This document shows positions 60,346-64,000 of a stretch of 64,000 bases of DNA, piece after piece. The notes under the pieces are model-generated. The model made no database searches. It saw only the letters and a list, made by a program, of their open reading frames with translations, and had not been told where the DNA came from. Within the stretch, counting starts at the first letter, position 1. Each line of letters starts with the position of its first letter. The translations under genes were made by a program, and so were the position numbers. Source of the stretch: Saccharibacillus deserti (GTDB taxonomy: Bacteria; Bacillota; Bacilli; Paenibacillales; Paenibacillaceae). The DNA lies in assembly GCF_013618475.1 (NCBI RefSeq), contig NZ_JABJVN010000001.1, positions 930,001 through 994,000 of the forward strand. The letters run 5' to 3'.

Positions 60346-60849
60346 ATGCCACAGGTTACGCTGATTTGGGCGCAGGACCTCAATGGACTGATCGGCAGGG
60401 ATAATGATTTGCCTTGGCGGCTTCCGGCCGATATGGCGTATTTCAAGCGCGAGACGCTGGGCAAGCCGGTAGTGATGGGACGCAGGACATGGGAGTCGTT
60501 CGGTTCCAGGCCGCTCAAAGACCGGATGAATATCGTATTGACCCGCGAGGCTTCTTACGAAGCGCAAGGAGCCGTGGTCGTGCATACGCCCGAAGAAGCG
60601 CTTGGGGCTGCGGTCGGAGCGGAGATCATGGTGATCGGCGGTTCGCAGATTTATGAGCTATTCCTGCCTTTGGCCGACCGTCTGCGTCTGACCCGGGTGC
60701 ATGAAGCGTTTGAAGGGGATACCCACTTTCCGGAAGTCGATTGGAGCGTATGGTCGCTGGCCGATTCCCGGGAAGGGATCGTCGACGAGAAGAACAAGTA
60801 CCGCCATGCTTTTGAGATTTACGAACGTACTGCAGAAAATGCAAATTAA
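60346..60849 (+). CDS. dfrA: Dihydrofolate reductase
   Basis: 167 residues. Reduces the dihydrofolate made by ThyA. Motifs: LIWAQDLNGLIGRDNDLPWRLPADMAYFK, VMGRRTWESF and MVIGGSQIYELFLP. AGGAGGGAAGCG precedes the ATG. Operon with thyA. Confidence 0.96.
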   Translation: MPQVTLIWAQDLNGLIGRDNDLPWRLPADMAYFKRETLGKPVVMGRRTWESFGSRPLKDRMNIVLTREASYEAQGAVVVHTPEEALGAAVGAEIMVIGGSQIYELFLPLADRLRLTRVHEAFEGDTHFPEVDWSVWSLADSREGIVDEKNKYRHAFEIYERTAENAN

Positions 60850-60966
60850 TTTCCGTATAATCTATTTTAAAAAGCGAATGAAAAATGATAATATAGTTGA
60901 AATATATGTTTTGCGCTAAAATAGAGAAGAAAAATCGAGAACTTATGCGGATGGGGGAAACGTTCG

Positions 60967-62454
60967 ATGTCTACACCTACTGGATTTATGGAATATAAGC
61001 GTCAGCTGCCGGCGGACCGCAGCCCGCTTGAGCGGATCAAGGATTGGGAAGAATTCCATAAACATATGTCGGAAGAAGAACTGCGTACGCAGGGAGCAAG
61101 ATGCATGGACTGCGGAACGCCATACTGCCATGTGGGCGTCAATATGACAGGCGGCACTTCCGGCTGCCCGGTACACAACCTGATTCCGGAGTGGAACAAT
61201 CTGGTATACCGGGGACAATGGAGAGAAGCGCTCGAACGTTTGCACAAGACGAATAACTTCCCGGAATTTACCGGCAGAATCTGTCCGGCTCCATGCGAAG
61301 GTTCCTGTACGGTCGGTTTGATCGGGCAGCCGGTGACGATCAAGACCATCGAAGAAGCGATTATCGAAAAAGGCTTCGCCGAAGGCTGGGTACAGCCCGA
61401 ACCGCCCAAGAACCGTACAGGCAAAAAAGTGGCCGTAGTCGGTTCCGGGCCTGCAGGCCTGGCTTGTGCGGCCCAACTGAACAAAGCCGGTCATTACGTG
61501 ACGGTCTACGAACGGTCGGACCGGGTAGGAGGCCTGCTGACTTACGGTATCCCGTCCATGAAACTCGAAAAAGATATCGTGCAGCGCCGCGTGGATCTGC
61601 TGGTCGCCGAAGGCATCACTTTCGTGACTTCGACGGAAATCGGCAAAGATATTCCGGCCCGGCAGCTGACGGACGAATTTGACGCTGTCGTACTTTGCGG
61701 CGGTGCAACGAAACCGCGTGAATTTAATATCGAAGGCAGCCATCTCAAAGGCGTCACGTATGCAATGGACTTCCTGAACGGTACAATCAAAAGTTATCTC
61801 GATTCCAATCTGGAAAACGGCGAATACATTTCGGCTGCCGGCAAAGACGTCATCGTCATCGGCGGCGGCGATACCGGATCGGACTGTGTGGCGACCTCAC
61901 TGCGTCACGGCTGCAGTACGGTCACTCAGTTCGGTACGCATGCCAAAGCTCCGATGGAGCGCGATATGCTGGCCAATCCTTGGCCGCAGTTCCCGAATGT
62001 CTATACGCTTGATTATGCACAGGAAGAAGCCAAAGCGATGTTCGGCGACGATCCGCGCGAATTCTCCATCATGACGACCAAGTTCGTGGGTGACGAAGAA
62101 GGCAACCTGAAAGAACTGCATACCGTGCAGATCCAGCGGATCGTCGACGAGACCGGACGTAAAATTTACGCGCCGATCGAAGGGACGGAGCGCGTATTCC
62201 CGGCCCAGATGGCGTTGATCGCGATCGGTTTCGACGGACCGGAGCAGACGCTGGCCCAGCAGTTGGAACTGCAAACGGACCGCTGGACAAACGTCAAAGC
62301 CAAATACGGCGAATACAAGACCAATGCCGACAAAGTATTTGCCGCCGGCGATATGCGCCGCGGACAAAGTCTGGTCGTTTGGGCGATCAACGAAGGCCGG
62401 GAAGCGGCACGCGAAGTGGACAAGTTCCTTATGGGAGCTACGGTGCTCGTATAA
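60967..62454 (+). CDS. gltD: Glutamate synthase small (beta) subunit
   Basis: 495 residues. NADPH-dependent electron input subunit of GOGAT. N-terminal iron-sulfur Cys cluster (CMDCGTPYCH, then CPAPCEGSC), FAD site VVGSGPAGLACAAQLNKAGH and NAD(P) site VIGGGDTGSDC. The large subunit gene gltA is not adjacent. It functionally pairs with glnA. A GGATGGGGGAAACG site precedes the ATG. I saw no GlnR box upstream. Confidence 0.95.
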   Translation: MSTPTGFMEYKRQLPADRSPLERIKDWEEFHKHMSEEELRTQGARCMDCGTPYCHVGVNMTGGTSGCPVHNLIPEWNNLVYRGQWREALERLHKTNNFPEFTGRICPAPCEGSCTVGLIGQPVTIKTIEEAIIEKGFAEGWVQPEPPKNRTGKKVAVVGSGPAGLACAAQLNKAGHYVTVYERSDRVGGLLTYGIPSMKLEKDIVQRRVDLLVAEGITFVTSTEIGKDIPARQLTDEFDAVVLCGGATKPREFNIEGSHLKGVTYAMDFLNGTIKSYLDSNLENGEYISAAGKDVIVIGGGDTGSDCVATSLRHGCSTVTQFGTHAKAPMERDMLANPWPQFPNVYTLDYAQEEAKAMFGDDPREFSIMTTKFVGDEEGNLKELHTVQIQRIVDETGRKIYAPIEGTERVFPAQMALIAIGFDGPEQTLAQQLELQTDRWTNVKAKYGEYKTNADKVFAAGDMRRGQSLVVWAINEGREAAREVDKFLMGATVLV

Positions 62455-62466
62455 TCGTTTTCCCGA

Positions 62467-62494
62467 AAAGCCGCACTTGAGGTGCGGCTTTTTT
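62467..62494 (+). terminator. gltD terminator
   Basis: AAGCCGCAC / GTGCGGCTT stem with a short loop and T tract. Confidence 0.95.
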
Positions 62495-62607
62495 CATGCT
62501 TCTTTTTGGCGCTTGGCCGATTGGCAAACCGTTTGTCGGTAGCGAAAAAAATGGCCGCATGCTAAAATAAATATTCGGATGTTCGTACGCAGACACGTGA
62601 CCAGGCA

Positions 62608-62637
62608 GGTCGGGAAGAAGACTCCCGGCCTTTTGCT
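62608..62637 (+). terminator. Terminator-like hairpin in the topB leader
   Basis: GGTCGGGA / TCCCGGCC with TTTTGCTTGC after it, ending about 25 bases before the topB start. Could attenuate topB transcription. Confidence 0.5.
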
Positions 62638-62663
62638 TGCTTTACCCACAGGAGGAGATTGAC

Positions 62664-64000
62664 TTGCAGCTTATTATTGCGGAAAAGCCCGACCAGGGAG
62701 CCAAGCTGGCGGCACCGTTCAAACATAGAAAAACGCAGGGGTATATCGTCATCGACAAATGCCCCGCGTTTCCGGACGGGGCTTATGTCAGCTGGGCGGT
62801 CGGGCATATTTGCGAGCTTGTACCGCCCGAAGAATACGACCCGGGCTACAAACGCTGGAGTCTGGATCGACTGCCGATTCTGCCGGGCAAGTTCAAACAT
62901 CGGGTTACACCGTCAAAAGCCAAACAGTTCAACCTGCTGAACGATTTGTTGAAGCGGCCCGAAGTCAAAGAGATTATTATCGCGAGCGATGCCGGGCGCG
63001 AAGGCGAATATATCGTGCGGATCGTGATCCAGCTCAGCGGAGTGAAGAAACCGATGAAGCGTCTATGGATTTCTTCGCTGACGCCTCGCGCGGTCGAGCA
63101 GGGATTTGCCAATCTCAAAGAAGAGATCGAAACGCGGAATTTGTATTACGAAGCGGTCAGCCGTTCCTGCGCCGATTGGCTTGTCGGCATGAACGGTTCA
63201 CGCGTCTACTCGCTGCTGTTCCAGCGTCGGGGGGTCCAGGGCGTATTCTCTACGGGGCGCGTGCAAAGTCCGACACTGGCTCTGATCGTAGCCCGGGAGA
63301 AAGAGATTTCCAATTTCAAAACGGAGCCGTTCTGGGAAGTCAAAGCCAAATTTGCGATCCACGGCGCGGAGTATGAAGGAACCTGGTTCAAAGGAGAAGA
63401 GACGCGTCTGAAAACGCCGGAGGAAGCGGAAGCGATCCGTTCGCGCTGCGAAGGCAAAGAGGCCGTAGTCGATTCGATCGAAACCGAACGCAAAGAATTT
63501 CAACCGCCGCAGCTGTTCTCTTTGTCTTCCCTGCAGGCATCGGCCAACCAGATTTTTAAATATTCGCCGCAGGATACGTTAAGTTCCCTGCAGCAGCTTT
63601 ATCTGGACGGTTTTATCTCTTATCCGCGCTCGGATTCGGCTTATGTCACGGACGAAGAAGCCAAGCAGTTCCCGGATATTTTGAAAAAGCTTGAAGGGTT
63701 CCAGGAGCTGAAACCGTTCCTGCCCGCTCCCAAACCGACGCTGATCGGCAATAAGCGGTACGTGAACGCCTCCAAAGTCGGCGATCACTATGCGATTATT
63801 CCGACCGAGCAGGTTCCGCCGCCGGGCAAACTTCAAGGCATGGCGCTCAACTTGTATCTGCTGATTGCCAAGCGGCTGATTGCGGCACATGAAGAGAAAG
63901 CGATTATCGATTATACGAATTTGGTAACGCTGGTGGACGGGTTGGATCCTTTTATGACCAAAGGCAAAGTGATCGTCCAGGAAGGCTGGCGTAAAGTGCT
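62664..64000 (+). CDS. topB: DNA topoisomerase III (3' truncated by window end)
   Basis: 445 codons are visible and the frame stays open to the end. Type IA topoisomerase: Toprim start QLIIAEKPDQGAKLAAPF, acidic IIIASDAGREGEYIVR, and active-site Tyr in GFISYPRSDSAYVT. It relaxes and decatenates DNA through single-strand passage. TTG start with a perfect AGGAGGAG site. Confidence 0.95.
   Translation, partial: MQLIIAEKPDQGAKLAAPFKHRKTQGYIVIDKCPAFPDGAYVSWAVGHICELVPPEEYDPGYKRWSLDRLPILPGKFKHRVTPSKAKQFNLLNDLLKRPEVKEIIIASDAGREGEYIVRIVIQLSGVKKPMKRLWISSLTPRAVEQGFANLKEEIETRNLYYEAVSRSCADWLVGMNGSRVYSLLFQRRGVQGVFSTGRVQSPTLALIVAREKEISNFKTEPFWEVKAKFAIHGAEYEGTWFKGEETRLKTPEEAEAIRSRCEGKEAVVDSIETERKEFQPPQLFSLSSLQASANQIFKYSPQDTLSSLQQLYLDGFISYPRSDSAYVTDEEAKQFPDILKKLEGFQELKPFLPAPKPTLIGNKRYVNASKVGDHYAIIPTEQVPPPGKLQGMALNLYLLIAKRLIAAHEEKAIIDYTNLVTLVDGLDPFMTKGKVIVQEGWRKV

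Noticed and set aside
60850-60966. GlnR box upstream of gltD
   Set aside because: No TGTNA-N7-TNACA match in the interval.

Overview
The window is a low-redundancy, GC-rich Firmicutes chromosome segment. It most likely comes from Paenibacillaceae (a Paenibacillus or Saccharibacillus-type genome). The evidence is the Gram-positive gene set and order: mutS-mutL, miaA-hfq, hflX-ynbB-glnR-glnA, lexA divergent from a yneA-like gene followed by a DUF896 gene, and pdhABCD. Supporting details are SOS boxes of the CGAAC-N4-GTTCG type, a GlnR/TnrA operator, strong AGGAGG-like ribosome binding sites and frequent TTG/GTG starts. No rRNA, tRNA or CRISPR array was seen. The genus is inferred, not proven.

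Layout. 1-7.5 kb: a truncated MalT/LuxR-type regulator, a DUF4386 membrane protein, a small secreted protein, a PadR regulator, a beta-carbonic anhydrase, an M32 carboxypeptidase and an aromatic-acid-exporter-like protein. 7.6-24.4 kb: mismatch repair (mutS, mutL), a methyltransferase, miaA, hfq, a class A penicillin-binding protein with a long Asn/Gly tail, a DUF402 protein, a YdcF-type protein, hflX, a YnbB-type PLP enzyme, and glnR-glnA behind a GlnR box. 24.4-29.3 kb: an AT-richer accessory segment bounded by a second, degenerate 54-bp copy of the glnA 3' end. It holds a small membrane protein, a LysR/cupin pair, a decayed IS5-type element, a hicAB pair whose toxin gene has an in-frame stop, and a broken winged-helix gene. 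29.4-40.7 kb: coaA, a D,D-carboxypeptidase, an SOS-controlled gene of unknown function, lexA/yneA, DUF896, HAD phosphatases, RNase Z, an Fpg-like protein lacking key residues, a receiver-domain/thioredoxin pair and an FtsJ/RlmM-like methyltransferase.

40.7-51.3 kb is the most unusual region. It is a ten-gene, tightly packed operon: a Ser/Thr kinase fused to a ParA-like domain, a CpaB-like SAF protein, two further ParA/MinD-like proteins, a TadA/CpaF-type ATPase with an N-terminal membrane anchor, a very long membrane protein that looks like a TadB-TadC fusion, and four small single-anchor proteins that could be pilins or pseudopilins. All three ParA-like domains have altered P-loops. A nested hairpin with a T tract lies between the promoter and the first gene. 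I read this as a divergent Gram-positive Tad-like secretion/pilus machine under kinase control. An XRE regulator lies convergent to it.

51.4-64 kb: thiN, an esterase, the pyruvate dehydrogenase operon (E2 with two nearly identical lipoyl domains), thyA-dfrA, gltD and the 5' part of topB.

Regulation visible in the DNA: LexA boxes at lexA, at the yneA-like gene, at an unknown gene after the carboxypeptidase and, unexpectedly, just upstream of mutS; one GlnR box before glnRA; a hexamer array at hicAB.
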